A stretch of DNA of 7,139 bases from assembly GCA_002415465.1 (NCBI GenBank), contig DHYT01000124.1, positions 20,069 to 27,207 of the forward strand. The letters are read 5' to 3'. Made by a program: the position numbers and the translations under genes. Below, piece by piece: positions 1 through 6,229 of the stretch (position 1 is the first letter of the stretch; every line of letters starts with the position of its first letter). The notes beneath the pieces were generated by a model. That model had not been told where the DNA came from and made no database searches. It saw only the letters and a program-made list of their open reading frames with translations. The DNA comes from Desulfobulbaceae bacterium UBA5123. Lineage in GTDB: Bacteria > Desulfobacterota > Desulfobulbia > Desulfobulbales > UBA5123.

Positions 1-477
1 ATCAAGCTGATCAAGGACGGCTCACCAGAGACCCAGGTGGTGATGCTCTCGATGTTCAAAAAAGAGGCTTACGCCCACCAGGCCCTTTCCCTCGGCGCCA
101 TGGGCTACGTGCTTAAAACAGCGCCCGGCAGCGAGTTGATCGAGGCGATCCATAACGCCAGCAAGGGGCAATTTTACCTGAGCCACGAGATCAACGCCCA
201 GATCATCCACAGCTACCTGAACGAAGACGAAACGGGCAGCCGCAAGCGTTCGCTGAGCAAATACGATCTCCTCTCCGAACGGGAACAACAGGTGTTCCGG
301 CTGGTGGTGGACGGCAACAGCACCCGCCAGATCGCGGAGATCCTCTGCGTGAGTCCGAAAACCGCCGAAAAACACCGCTCCAACATCATCAAGAAGCTGG
401 GGATCAGCGACACCATGTCGATGCTCAAGTACGCGGTTAAAATCGGCATTGCCGACCCGGAGATATGGTCAGACTGA
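1..477 (+). CDS. NarL/FixJ-type response regulator, C-terminal part (5' end outside window)
   Basis: The frame is open from base 1 and ends at TGA 475-477, giving 158 visible residues. The first ~50 are the end of a receiver domain: VVMLSMF holds the Ser/Thr switch position (Ser17 of the visible part) and GYVLKTA the invariant lysine (Lys39). The phospho-acceptor Asp lies upstream, outside the window. After a linker of about 40 residues comes a LuxR/GerE helix-turn-helix (about 91-152), with LSEREQQVFRLV, then IAEILCVSPKTAEKHRSNI as the recognition helix, then KKLGISD. Members of this family are phosphorylated by a sensor kinase, dimerise and bind promoters. Neither the kinase nor the targets are visible. 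ATG codons at 37 and 43 are internal to the receiver and are not the start. The gene converges on the FliF-tail-like gene with 48 bp between the stop codons. Confidence 0.93.
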   Translation: MKLIKDGSPETQVVMLSMFKKEAYAHQALSLGAMGYVLKTAPGSELIEAIHNASKGQFYLSHEINAQIIHSYLNEDETGSRKRSLSKYDLLSEREQQVFRLVVDGNSTRQIAEILCVSPKTAEKHRSNIIKKLGISDTMSMLKYAVKIGIADPEIWSD

Positions 478-499
478 CCACCGGGCCAAGGGGGCAGAC

Positions 500-522
500 G
501 CCGGCGGAACGCCCGCGCCGGC
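500..522. other. GC-rich inverted repeat between convergent genes
   Basis: GCCGGCG (500-506) pairs perfectly with CGCCGGC (516-522) around a 9-nt loop. It sits in the 48-bp gap between the stop of the response regulator (477) and the stop of the FliF-tail-like gene (526). The position suits a bidirectional transcription stop, but there is no T-tract on either side, so it is not a classical intrinsic terminator. Confidence 0.35.
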
Positions 523-525
523 AAA

Positions 526-843
526 CTACTGCCGCAGCCAGCGGCGCACCAGTTCCTTGGCGCGCTCTGGATCGCTCTGCGCCAGCCGGCTGATCTTTTC
601 CTGATCGGAGAGGGTTGGCTTGCGGCCGCCCAGCGAGGCCTCCAATTCCGCGGCCAAGGCATCGACCTCCTTCTTCGACACCGGCGCCGGCGCCCTCCCG
701 CCTCTGCCCGCAGCCCTCTCTTTCGGCGCCGCACTCAACAATTTCATTAGCGGCCGCACCACGAACAGCATGACCATCAGCCCTCCCAGCAGAATCGCCA
801 GCGGCTTGCCGAACACCTCACAAAAAGAAACGAACTGATCCAT
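526..843 (-). CDS. Small membrane protein resembling the FliF C-terminal tail
   Basis: This is a 105-aa protein with start ATG 843 and stop TAG 526-528. An in-frame GTG at 849 would add only two residues. Residues ~14-36 (from PLAILLGG to VRPLMKLL) form one hydrophobic membrane segment ending in basic residues. A flexible Ala/Arg/Pro/Gly linker follows (~37-56), then an acidic helical part, and the C-terminus [16 protein letters not shown]. The order membrane helix, VRPL-type junction, linker, then a DPE-x-A-x-x-(L/V)-(V/I)-R-x-W-(L/M) tail is what the end of the flagellar MS-ring protein FliF looks like; there the tail binds the rotor protein FliG. The periplasmic ring-building domains are absent. 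The homology is my reading of motifs, not a search. It could be an orphan FliG-binding protein or a helical protein with chance similarity. The Shine-Dalgarno is weak (GGGG about 5 nt before ATG). Confidence 0.8.
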   Translation of the reverse strand: MDQFVSFCEVFGKPLAILLGGLMVMLFVVRPLMKLLSAAPKERAAGRGGRAPAPVSKKEVDALAAELEASLGGRKPTLSDQEKISRLAQSDPERAKELVRRWLRQ

Positions 844-927
844 ACGCACCCCGCTTCAGCCGCAACGGCCTCTCCCCTGTTTACGCTCCCGCCAGGCCGC
901 ACCCGGATGCTTGTGGCCCTGCCCGAA

Positions 928-941
928 AACATAAATATGTT
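928..941. promoter_or_regulatory. 14-bp palindrome, candidate operator
   Basis: AACATA-AA-TATGTT is a perfect inverted repeat with 6-bp arms. It lies in the AT-rich stretch between the tRNA terminator T-tract (958-965) and the FliF-tail-like gene (start 843), where that gene's promoter would be expected. On the minus strand it includes TATGTT, which could serve as a -10 element; I found no convincing -35 at the right spacing. An operator function is inference from symmetry and position only. Confidence 0.3.
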
Positions 942-957
942 CGCAAATTTTTGACAC

Positions 958-993
958 AAAAAAAAGGGTTTACGGATAACTCCGTAAACCCTT
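958..993 (-). terminator. Rho-independent terminator of tRNA-Pro
   Basis: Read on the minus strand, a perfect 13-bp stem (arms 981-993 and 964-976) encloses a 4-nt loop (977-980) and runs into eight consecutive T (965 down to 958). The hairpin starts 11 nt after the encoded CCA end of tRNA-Pro, so it ends the tRNA transcript and any readthrough from the upstream operon. The plus strand has no T-tract after the stem, so it works in one direction only. Confidence 0.93.
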
Positions 994-1004
994 GCGTTAC
1001 AAAT

Positions 1005-1081
1005 TGGTCGGGACGAGAGGATTCGAACCTCCGACCCCTTGAACCCCATTCAAGTGCGCTACCAGACTGCGCTACGTCCCG
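1005..1081 (-). tRNA. tRNA-Pro, anticodon GGG
   Basis: The minus strand folds into a complete 77-nt cloverleaf. The acceptor stem is CGGGACG (1081-1075) with CGTCCCG (1015-1009), followed by discriminator A and an encoded CCA (1007-1005). The D arm contains AGCGCAGTCTGGTAGCGC. The anticodon stem is CTTGA/TCAAG (1054-1050 and 1042-1038) with 7-nt loop ATGGGGT, so the anticodon is GGG (1047-1045) with U33 before it and G37 after it. The T stem is GGAGG/CCTCT-type with loop TTCGAAT. C1-G72 and the G36G37 context are typical of bacterial proline tRNAs. GGG decodes CCC and CCU. The gene lies 119 bp beyond the merR-type gene and has its own candidate promoter and a strong terminator. Confidence 0.98.
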
Positions 1082-1140
1082 ACCGAATTTCTTATGTCTT
1101 GTTATGCCGCCCAAACTTCCTGTACTCGACCGGCGACCTG

Positions 1141-1169
1141 TATGTAGCATGCACCGCCCGGCCTGTCAA
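1141..1169 (-). promoter_or_regulatory. Candidate sigma-70 promoter for tRNA-Pro
   Basis: On the minus strand TTGACA (1169-1164) is a perfect -35 hexamer. A 17-bp spacer follows, then TACATA (1146-1141) as a weak -10. The TGC just before it gives an extended -10 motif (TGnTACATA). Transcription would start near 1134, leaving about 50 nt of leader to be trimmed before the tRNA 5' end at 1081. The promoter lies between the merR-type stop codon and the tRNA, so the tRNA can be made independently of the operon. The -10 matches only 3 of 6 consensus bases. Confidence 0.55.
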
Positions 1170-1200
1170 GATCATCGTGGCCCGCCGGCGACAAAACTGT

Positions 1201-1572
1201 TTATTCCTTCTCCAGCAGTTCCTTCAAGGCGACAAGTTCCGCCTTGAGGCCCTTGACGAAATCGGCGTCCTCGCGATAATCCGACATGGCGGCCTCGCCG
1301 CCGCCCTTCCCCTTGGCCAGTGCCTTCTTGGCCCCGGCGATGGTAAAGCCCTCGCCGTGCAGAAGCTGCTTGATCCGGAGAATCGTCTCCACATCGACAC
1401 GACGGAAGAGGCGTTGCCTGGAACCGGCCCGCTGGGGTCGAATCTCCTTGAACTCCCCCTCCCAGTATCTCAGCACATGCGGCTCAACGCCGGTGATCTC
1501 GCTCACCTCGCCGATCTTGAAATACTGCCTGTCCGGGATAACCACTTTGCCGTCGATTGCTTTGCCCTCCAT
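1201..1572 (-). CDS. MerR-family transcriptional regulator
   Basis: The protein has 123 aa. Residues ~18-85 form a MerR-type winged helix-turn-helix: [22 protein letters not shown] is the helix-turn-helix plus wing entry, and [21 protein letters not shown] the second wing and helices. A Gly/Lys-rich linker leads to a short C-terminal helix (~102-123, with [14 protein letters not shown]), probably the antiparallel dimerisation coiled coil. The effector domain is minimal, and no Cys cluster for metal binding is visible (there is no Cys at all), so it is not a metal sensor of the MerR/CueR kind. It lies 41 nt after ihfA in the same direction and is probably the last protein gene of the operon. 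Start ATG 1572 is the only ATG before the domain; its Shine-Dalgarno is poor. Target and ligand are unknown. Confidence 0.92.
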   Translation of the reverse strand: MEGKAIDGKVVIPDRQYFKIGEVSEITGVEPHVLRYWEGEFKEIRPQRAGSRQRLFRRVDVETILRIKQLLHGEGFTIAGAKKALAKGKGGGEAAMSDYREDADFVKGLKAELVALKELLEKE

Positions 1573-1613
1573 TGCCGCCGCATGCCGGCCGCAAAAGCAA
1601 AACTGCGAGCCGA

Positions 1614-1904
1614 TTATTTGTTCAACTTCTCCCGCAACCCCTTGCTGGGCTTGAAGGAAATCATGGAGCGCGGCGCGATGTCCATGGTCTCGCCGGTGCG
1701 GGGATTGCGGCCCACCCGCTGCGACTTGTCGCGCACCGTAAAGGTCCCGAACTGGACGATCTTCACCGGCTCTTCCTTGAGGAGACTCTTCTTCAAGGTC
1801 GAAAAAACCGAATCAACCAAATCGGCGGCGCTGCGCTGTGAAAAACCCATGGTTTCATGGATGGATTTCGCCAGATCCTTACGTGTGATATTAGATCGTT
1901 TCAT
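1614..1904 (-). CDS. ihfA: Integration host factor subunit alpha
   Basis: The protein has 96 aa, against 99 in E. coli. It is an HU/IHF-fold DNA-bending protein that pairs with IHF beta. The N-terminus [23 protein letters not shown] forms the helical dimerisation part. The body [14 protein letters not shown] and the arm tip GRNPRTGE (65-72) follow, with the conserved proline (Pro68) that intercalates and kinks DNA, and the C-terminal strand and helix [15 protein letters not shown]. The start codon ATG 1904 is only 9 nt after the pheT stop. The Shine-Dalgarno AGGAAGG (1915-1909) overlaps that stop codon, which suggests translational coupling. The alpha assignment, rather than HU or IHF beta, rests mainly on its place after pheT, as in E. 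coli, and on the sequence style of the arm. Confidence 0.96.
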   Translation of the reverse strand: MKRSNITRKDLAKSIHETMGFSQRSAADLVDSVFSTLKKSLLKEEPVKIVQFGTFTVRDKSQRVGRNPRTGETMDIAPRSMISFKPSKGLREKLNK

Positions 1905-1913
1905 CTTTCCTTC

Positions 1914-4340
1914 CTAAGCATCCCGCAAACGGGCGCCAAAACGGTTTTGCATCATTTCGATGATTCTGTGATGCACCCCGCCGACGGTTTCATCATCAAG
2001 GGTACGGTCCTCGGCGCGATAGGTGACGGCAATGGCCACGCTCTTCCGCCCCGACTCAATATTCTTGCCACGATAGACATCAAAGATCTCCGCATGCCGG
2101 ATCAGCGGATCAAAGCCATCGGCGATGGCCGCAAGCATTTCGCCGCCGCCCACCCCCTCGTCGACAACCAGGGCGATGTCCCACTGAACGGCCGGAAACT
2201 TGGGCAACGGCGCAAACACCTTGGGCGCGGCAAGCATCCCCGCCAAGGCGTCCAGATCGAGGGCCACGAAGAACGCGTCCTGCTTGATCCCGAATCTCTT
2301 CAGCATCGCCGTCTCGAACTGGCCGAAGCGCCCCACCGTTTTACCGGCCGCGACCAACCGCACCGAAGCCTCGGCGACCACGTAGGGAGGCGCCGCCGTA
2401 TCGAGCTCGGCGCACACCGTCCCGGCAAGCCGCAGGTCGGCGAGCACGGAATCCACCAGCCCCTTGGCGTCATAGATGTCGACCAGGGCCTCGCCGTGGT
2501 GGAGGCGCGACGCGCCGGGATGCCGACGTCCGCTCATCACCACCGCAAGCTCCATCACCTCAACGGGCTGGGTGTGCAGGTCCTGATGGTGAAAGACCTT
2601 GCCGATTTCAAACAGCCGCACATCTGTCTGCTGGTGATTGATGTTGCGGCGAAGATTTTCAAGAAGGCCGGGAAGCAGATGCGAGCGCATGACGCTCTGC
2701 TCCTCGCTCAACGGATTCAAGAGCGGCACCACCTTGCGGGCCGGATCATCGGCGGCCAACCCCAGCAGGTCGAAATGACGGGGGGTGACGAAGCTGTAGT
2801 TGATCGCCTCGGAGCATCCCATGCCGGTGAGTTGGGTGGTCAACCGCTTGCGCAGGCTGCGGGCGCCGTCCGTTTCAGGGAAGCGCATCGGCACGGTGGG
2901 CAGGGTGGAGGGAATCTCGTTGTAGCCGTGCAGGCGCGCGATCTCTTCAATGAGATCGATCTCGCGATCCAGGTCGACCCGGAAGGTCGGCACCGTGACG
3001 ACAACGGTGCCGGCATCCCGATTGACGGCGGGGATCTCGATGCCGTTCAACAGGGCGCAGATCGCCTCGGCGGTAAAGGTCATGCCGAGCAGGTCGTTGG
3101 CCCGATGCACCCGCAAGGTCAGCTCTTGAGGTTGCGGCAGGTCGCCGCACAGATCAAAGCCGCCGTCGACCACGGCCCCGCCCGCCGTTTCGAGGATCAG
3201 CCGCACCGCGCGCTCCAGGGCAAAGGGGATGCCCTGCGGATCGACGCCGCGCTCGAAGCGGTAGGACGAGTCGGAGTTCATATTCAAGCGGCGAGCGGCA
3301 CGGCGGATGCCCACCGGCTCGAAATAGGCACTTTCAAGAAGGATGTCGACGGTGGCGTCATCCACCTGCGAATCTCGGCCGCCCATAACCCCGGCCACGG
3401 CCGCGGGCTTGTCGGCGTCGCAGATCACCAGCGTTTCGGGATCAAGCTCGCGTTCTACATCATCCAGGGTGACGATCCTTTCACCGGCGCGCGCCTTCCT
3501 GACCACAATCCTGCCGCCGGCAAGCTTGCCGAAATCAAAGGCATGCAGGGGCTGGCCGTACTCCAGCATCACCAGATTGGTGACGTCGACCACGTTATTG
3601 ATCGGCCGCAACCCAACCGCCAGCAGCAAACGCTTCAACCACCACGGCGAGGGGCCGATCTTGACCCCACGGATCAGCCGCGCCGCGTAACGGGGGCAGT
3701 CGTCGCCCGCCTGCACCTCAACCGTAAAGGGCAGATCGCCACCGACAAGCTCGGGCAAGGGACCGCTAACCGGCGGCGTCATCCTCTTGCCGACAAAGCC
3801 GCCGACCTCGCGGCCGATACCGAGCACGCTGGCGCAGTCGGCTCGGTTGGGGGTGAGATCCACCTCAACCATGATGTCCTTGAGGGACAGCACCTCGGCC
3901 AACGGGCTGCCGATGGGCAGGTCATCGGGAAGCTCGATGATCCCGGCATGGGCGTCGCCGATGCCGAGTTCCTTGGCCGAACAGAGCATGCCGTCCGACT
4001 TCTCGCCGCGCAGCTTGGCGGGCTTGATCTTGAAACCGCCGGGCATGGTCACCCCGGGCAGGGCGATGGCGGTAACCAGGCCGGCCCGGACATTGGGAGC
4101 GCCGCAGACCACCTGCCGGCTGTCGCCGTCACCGGCGGTCACCTGACAGACGGTGAGCTTGTCGGCATTGGGGTGCGGGGCCACACTCATCACCCTGGCG
4201 ACGACAATGTCGTCGATGTCGTGACAGAGGGTTTCCACCGCATCCACCTCCAGCCCGGCCATGGTCAACCGGTCGGCAAGGGCTGCCGGCGTCAGTCCCG
4301 AATCGATATACTGTTTGAGCCAGTTGAGGGTGAACTTCAT
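1914..4340 (-). CDS. pheT: Phenylalanyl-tRNA synthetase beta subunit
   Basis: PheT is an 808-aa subunit of the cytoplasmic (alpha-beta)2 enzyme that charges tRNA-Phe. All domains are present in order: a tRNA-binding OB fold (~41-150, VARVMSVAPHPNADKLTVCQV); the B3/B4 editing domain (~212-385) that clears mischarged Tyr-tRNA; B5 (~404-472) with the acidic magnesium-ligand set D456, D462, E465, E466; a catalytic-like core (~475-690); and a C-terminal ferredoxin-fold anticodon-binding domain (~714-807). Start ATG 4340 gives MKFTLNWLKQYID, the normal family N-terminus. The frame stays open 76 codons further upstream into pheS, but that part is non-homologous. The Shine-Dalgarno is weak. The spacer from pheS is 85 nt and carries a small ORF that overlaps this start by ATGA. 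Confidence 0.98.
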   Translation of the reverse strand: MKFTLNWLKQYIDSGLTPAALADRLTMAGLEVDAVETLCHDIDDIVVARVMSVAPHPNADKLTVCQVTAGDGDSRQVVCGAPNVRAGLVTAIALPGVTMPGGFKIKPAKLRGEKSDGMLCSAKELGIGDAHAGIIELPDDLPIGSPLAEVLSLKDIMVEVDLTPNRADCASVLGIGREVGGFVGKRMTPPVSGPLPELVGGDLPFTVEVQAGDDCPRYAARLIRGVKIGPSPWWLKRLLLAVGLRPINNVVDVTNLVMLEYGQPLHAFDFGKLAGGRIVVRKARAGERIVTLDDVERELDPETLVICDADKPAAVAGVMGGRDSQVDDATVDILLESAYFEPVGIRRAARRLNMNSDSSYRFERGVDPQGIPFALERAVRLILETAGGAVVDGGFDLCGDLPQPQELTLRVHRANDLLGMTFTAEAICALLNGIEIPAVNRDAGTVVVTVPTFRVDLDREIDLIEEIARLHGYNEIPSTLPTVPMRFPETDGARSLRKRLTTQLTGMGCSEAINYSFVTPRHFDLLGLAADDPARKVVPLLNPLSEEQSVMRSHLLPGLLENLRRNINHQQTDVRLFEIGKVFHHQDLHTQPVEVMELAVVMSGRRHPGASRLHHGEALVDIYDAKGLVDSVLADLRLAGTVCAELDTAAPPYVVAEASVRLVAAGKTVGRFGQFETAMLKRFGIKQDAFFVALDLDALAGMLAAPKVFAPLPKFPAVQWDIALVVDEGVGGGEMLAAIADGFDPLIRHAEIFDVYRGKNIESGRKSVAIAVTYRAEDRTLDDETVGGVHHRIIEMMQNRFGARLRDA

Positions 4341-4396
4341 GATTTTCTCAGCAAGCGTTCCGTTTGAGGTTCCGGGCTTGCGGCCCCCGCGGGCAT
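4337..4396 (-). CDS. Possible 19-codon ORF overlapping the pheT start
   Basis: ATG 4396 opens a 19-residue frame (MPAGAASPEPQTERLLRKS) that ends at TGA 4339-4337. This gives the 4-base ATGA overlap with pheT's ATG (4340-4338) that is typical of translational coupling. A weak AGG lies about 6 nt before the ATG. It contains no Phe codon, so it is not a phenylalanine-responsive attenuator peptide. It could deliver terminating ribosomes to pheT, whose own ribosome site is poor, or it may be a chance ORF in the spacer. Confidence 0.3.
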   Translation of the reverse strand: MPAGAASPEPQTERLLRKS

Positions 4397-4425
4397 GTAA
4401 CCTGTCTGCCGCGAAGGATCGCCCG

Positions 4426-5430
4426 TCAGAACTGCGACAGGAACCGCAAATCGTTTTCGTAATAGAGACGGATATCGGTGATCCCGTACTTGAGCATGGC
4501 AATCCGCTCGATGCCGAGTCCGAAGGCAAAGCCGCTGTACTGTTCGGAATCGTAGCCGACCTTGGCAAAGACGGCCGGGTCGATCATCCCGGCGCCGAGA
4601 ATCTCGAGCCAGCCGGTCTGTTTGCAGACCCGGCATCCCTTGCCGCCGCAGATCACACAGCCGATATCGACCTCGGCGCTGGGCTCGGTGAAGGGAAAGA
4701 AACTGGGCCGGAAACGGATGGCGGTGTCGTGGTGAAACATCTTGGCGATAAAGACCGACAATACCCCCTTGAGGTCGGCGAAGGAAACCTTGCGGTCAAC
4801 CAGAAAGCCTTCCACCTGATGGAACATGGGGGTGTGGGTGATGTCGGAGTCACAGCGGTACACCTTCCCTGGCGCGATCATCCGCAGGGGCGGCTGCTGC
4901 TCGGTCATGGCCCGGATCTGCATGGGAGAGGTGTGGGTGCGGAGCAGGAGCGCGTCGCTGACGTAGAAGGTGTCGTGCATATCCCGGGCCGGATGGTGGG
5001 GCGGGATATTGAGCGCTTCGAAGTTGTAGAAGTCGGTTTCGACGTCGGGCCCTTCGGCCACCGTGAACCCGAGTCCCTCGAAAATGCCGCAAACCTCTTC
5101 CATCACCTGGGTGACGGGGTGCGGCCGTCCGCAGGGTTCGGTGCGGCCGGGCAGGGTAAGATCCAATCGCGGGCCGCCGCCTGTCTTGCCGCCGCCCAAC
5201 TCCTCGAGCCGGGCGGCAAAGGAAAGCTCCAGCTCCTGCTTGATATCGTTGGCCAGCTTGCCGAGGCGAGGGCGATCCTCGGCCGACGCCTGTCCAAGCT
5301 GGCGCATCACCGACGTGAAAAGCCCCTTGCGTCCAAGATACTTGACGCGAAAGGGCTCCAGTTCATCCTTGCCCGAAGCGGCCAGCGCTGCGACGGCCTC
5401 TTCCTTCAGGCGGAGTAAATCTTCTTCCAT
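4426..5430 (-). CDS. pheS: Phenylalanyl-tRNA synthetase alpha subunit
   Basis: PheS is the 334-aa catalytic class II subunit, against 327 aa in E. coli. The N-terminal coiled coil (~1-85) contacts tRNA-Phe. The catalytic part shows [18 protein letters not shown] (191-208, motif 2 region with the THxPxFHQxEG signature), [14 protein letters not shown] (241-254) and motif 3 [18 protein letters not shown] (300-317, with the ATP-binding Arg). A CX2CX4CX2C cluster (C258, C261, C266, C269) sits between the second and third of these. E. coli PheS lacks it, but many bacterial PheS proteins have it, and it may bind zinc. Start ATG 5430 lies 31 nt after the rplT stop and fits the family N-terminus, yet no real Shine-Dalgarno precedes it. 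No pheM-like leader peptide is present. Confidence 0.98.
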   Translation of the reverse strand: MEEDLLRLKEEAVAALAASGKDELEPFRVKYLGRKGLFTSVMRQLGQASAEDRPRLGKLANDIKQELELSFAARLEELGGGKTGGGPRLDLTLPGRTEPCGRPHPVTQVMEEVCGIFEGLGFTVAEGPDVETDFYNFEALNIPPHHPARDMHDTFYVSDALLLRTHTSPMQIRAMTEQQPPLRMIAPGKVYRCDSDITHTPMFHQVEGFLVDRKVSFADLKGVLSVFIAKMFHHDTAIRFRPSFFPFTEPSAEVDIGCVICGGKGCRVCKQTGWLEILGAGMIDPAVFAKVGYDSEQYSGFAFGLGIERIAMLKYGITDIRLYYENDLRFLSQF

Positions 5431-5461
5431 GACAAAAAGCGGGCCGTTCGAAGCCGTCCGA

Positions 5462-5818
5462 TCAGGACAGCTTCTCGGCGGCGATCTGCGCTACTTTGGT
5501 GAAGGCCTTGAAATCGAGAATGGCCATGTTGGAAAGAACCTTCCGGTCCAGCGCCACATCGGCCTTCTTGAGTCCGCCCATCAGCTTGCTGTAGGAGGTG
5601 CCGGCCATCTTGGCGGCGGCGCTGATTCTGGCGATCCAGAGCTTCCGGAAGTCACGCTTGCGCTGACGACGGTCGCGGTAGGCAAAACAGAGGGCGCGAT
5701 CAACCGCCTCAGAGGCGGAACGGATCAGCCGGCTGCGGCCGCCGCGAAAGCCCTTGGCCAAATTCAGTACCTTGTTTCTTCTCCGACGGGCCTTAAATCC
5801 ACGTGTTACCCTGGGCAT
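5462..5818 (-). CDS. rplT: 50S ribosomal protein bL20
   Basis: The protein has 118 aa, the usual length. The basic N-terminal tail [29 protein letters not shown] reaches into 23S rRNA. The globular part [45 protein letters not shown] is the family core. bL20 is needed for early 50S assembly, and in E. coli it represses its own operon by binding mRNA. Start ATG 5818 has a strong Shine-Dalgarno GAGGAG (5830-5825) with 6-nt spacing. A further 18 codons upstream are open but are not part of the family. It is preceded by a 108-nt spacer from rpmI that contains several inverted repeats. Confidence 0.98.
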   Translation of the reverse strand: MPRVTRGFKARRRRNKVLNLAKGFRGGRSRLIRSASEAVDRALCFAYRDRRQRKRDFRKLWIARISAAAKMAGTSYSKLMGGLKKADVALDRKVLSNMAILDFKAFTKVAQIAAEKLS

Positions 5819-5841
5819 TGCAATCTCCTCAAACGTTTGCA
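5819..5841 (-). promoter_or_regulatory. rplT ribosome-binding site inside a small hairpin
   Basis: On the minus strand TGCAA (5841-5837) can pair with TTGCA (5823-5819), which directly abuts the rplT ATG. The 13-nt loop contains the Shine-Dalgarno GAGGAG (5830-5825). The stem has only 5 bp, so any control by this fold is tentative. Confidence 0.35.
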
Positions 5842-5860
5842 GCGACGCCTGCGCGCCGCC

Positions 5861-5933
5861 ACGGTCTTTCAATATTCTTCTTCTTGACTCTTACCGTTTA
5901 CAACCATACCTGTGCCGGTTGACGGCTTACAGG
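5861..5933 (-). other. Inverted repeats in the rpmI-rplT spacer
   Basis: Two RNA folds are possible in the minus-strand transcript. The first pairs CCTGT with ACAGG and GCCG with CGGC (5933-5909, AA bulge, 5-nt loop) and contains the rpmI stop codon. The second is an irregular helix pairing ACGGT (5897-5893) with ACCGT (5865-5861) and, inside it, TCAA with TTGA (5887-5884 and 5872-5869). Neither is followed by a T-tract, so they are not intrinsic terminators. A role in bL20 autoregulation or mRNA processing is speculation. Confidence 0.3.
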
Positions 5934-6124
5934 TAGGGCAAAATCCGCCGAACACCCTTGAGATTGGAACCGTCGACAAGGCCGTCCTGGCGAAGTTTAC
6001 GCTTCCGCTTGGTGCTCTTCTTGGTAAGGATGTGGCTGGTGAATGCCTTGCTCCTGGTAATTTTACCGGAGCCGGTCTTCTTGAAGCGCTTGGCGGCGCC
6101 TCTGTTGGTCTTCATTTTAGGCAT
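5927..6124 (-). CDS. rpmI: 50S ribosomal protein bL35
   Basis: The protein has 65 aa, the standard length, and is very rich in Lys and Arg. [22 protein letters not shown] is the diagnostic N-terminus, followed by [21 protein letters not shown] and the end [10 protein letters not shown]. It is a small rRNA-binding protein of the large subunit. The Shine-Dalgarno AAGGAG (6138-6133) lies 8 nt before ATG 6124. It sits between infC (105-nt spacer) and rplT (108-nt spacer), the conserved IF3-L35-L20 order. In E. coli bL20 represses translation of this gene and, by coupling, of rplT. Whether that holds here cannot be seen directly. Confidence 0.98.
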   Translation of the reverse strand: MPKMKTNRGAAKRFKKTGSGKITRSKAFTSHILTKKSTKRKRKLRQDGLVDGSNLKGVRRILPYL

Positions 6125-6229
6125 GACTTGATCTCCTTAATACTTACGGGCGCTCCGGATTCGCTTGTTGCCAAAGTCGCCCTTGCAGATATGACTCATC
6201 TTTCAATCTTGGTCGCGGCCCCGTCACTC

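Noticed and set aside
951..980. Plus-strand TTGACA followed by GATAAC 18 bp later
   Set aside because: The -10 falls inside the tRNA terminator stem, and transcription would run antisense into tRNA-Pro with no plus-strand gene to serve. It is most likely a by-product of the AT-rich terminator.
1857..4367. 836-codon open frame on the plus strand opposite pheT
   Set aside because: It lies entirely antisense to a clearly homologous pheT. Its composition (His, Gly, Asp and Gln rich, no recognisable domain) is what GC-rich antisense frames give.
4341..4568. N-terminal extension of pheT into pheS
   Set aside because: The 76 extra residues overlap pheS and are low-complexity and unrelated to PheT. 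MKFTLNWLKQ is the family start.
4261..5418. Long plus-strand open frame opposite pheS, plus others at 5912-6859 and 1039-1917
   Set aside because: These are shadow frames of pheS, infC/rpmI and merR/ihfA. The one at 1039-1917 even begins inside the tRNA gene. None has a recognisable domain.
5431..5460. Possible attenuator (GC-rich repeat then TTTTT) just before pheS
   Set aside because: The stem is at best a 3-bp CGG/CCG helix with mismatches, and no leader peptide with Phe codons fits in the 31-nt spacer.
5819..5872. 18-residue N-terminal extension of rplT
   Set aside because: bL20 begins MPRVTRG, and the strong Shine-Dalgarno is placed for the ATG at 5818.
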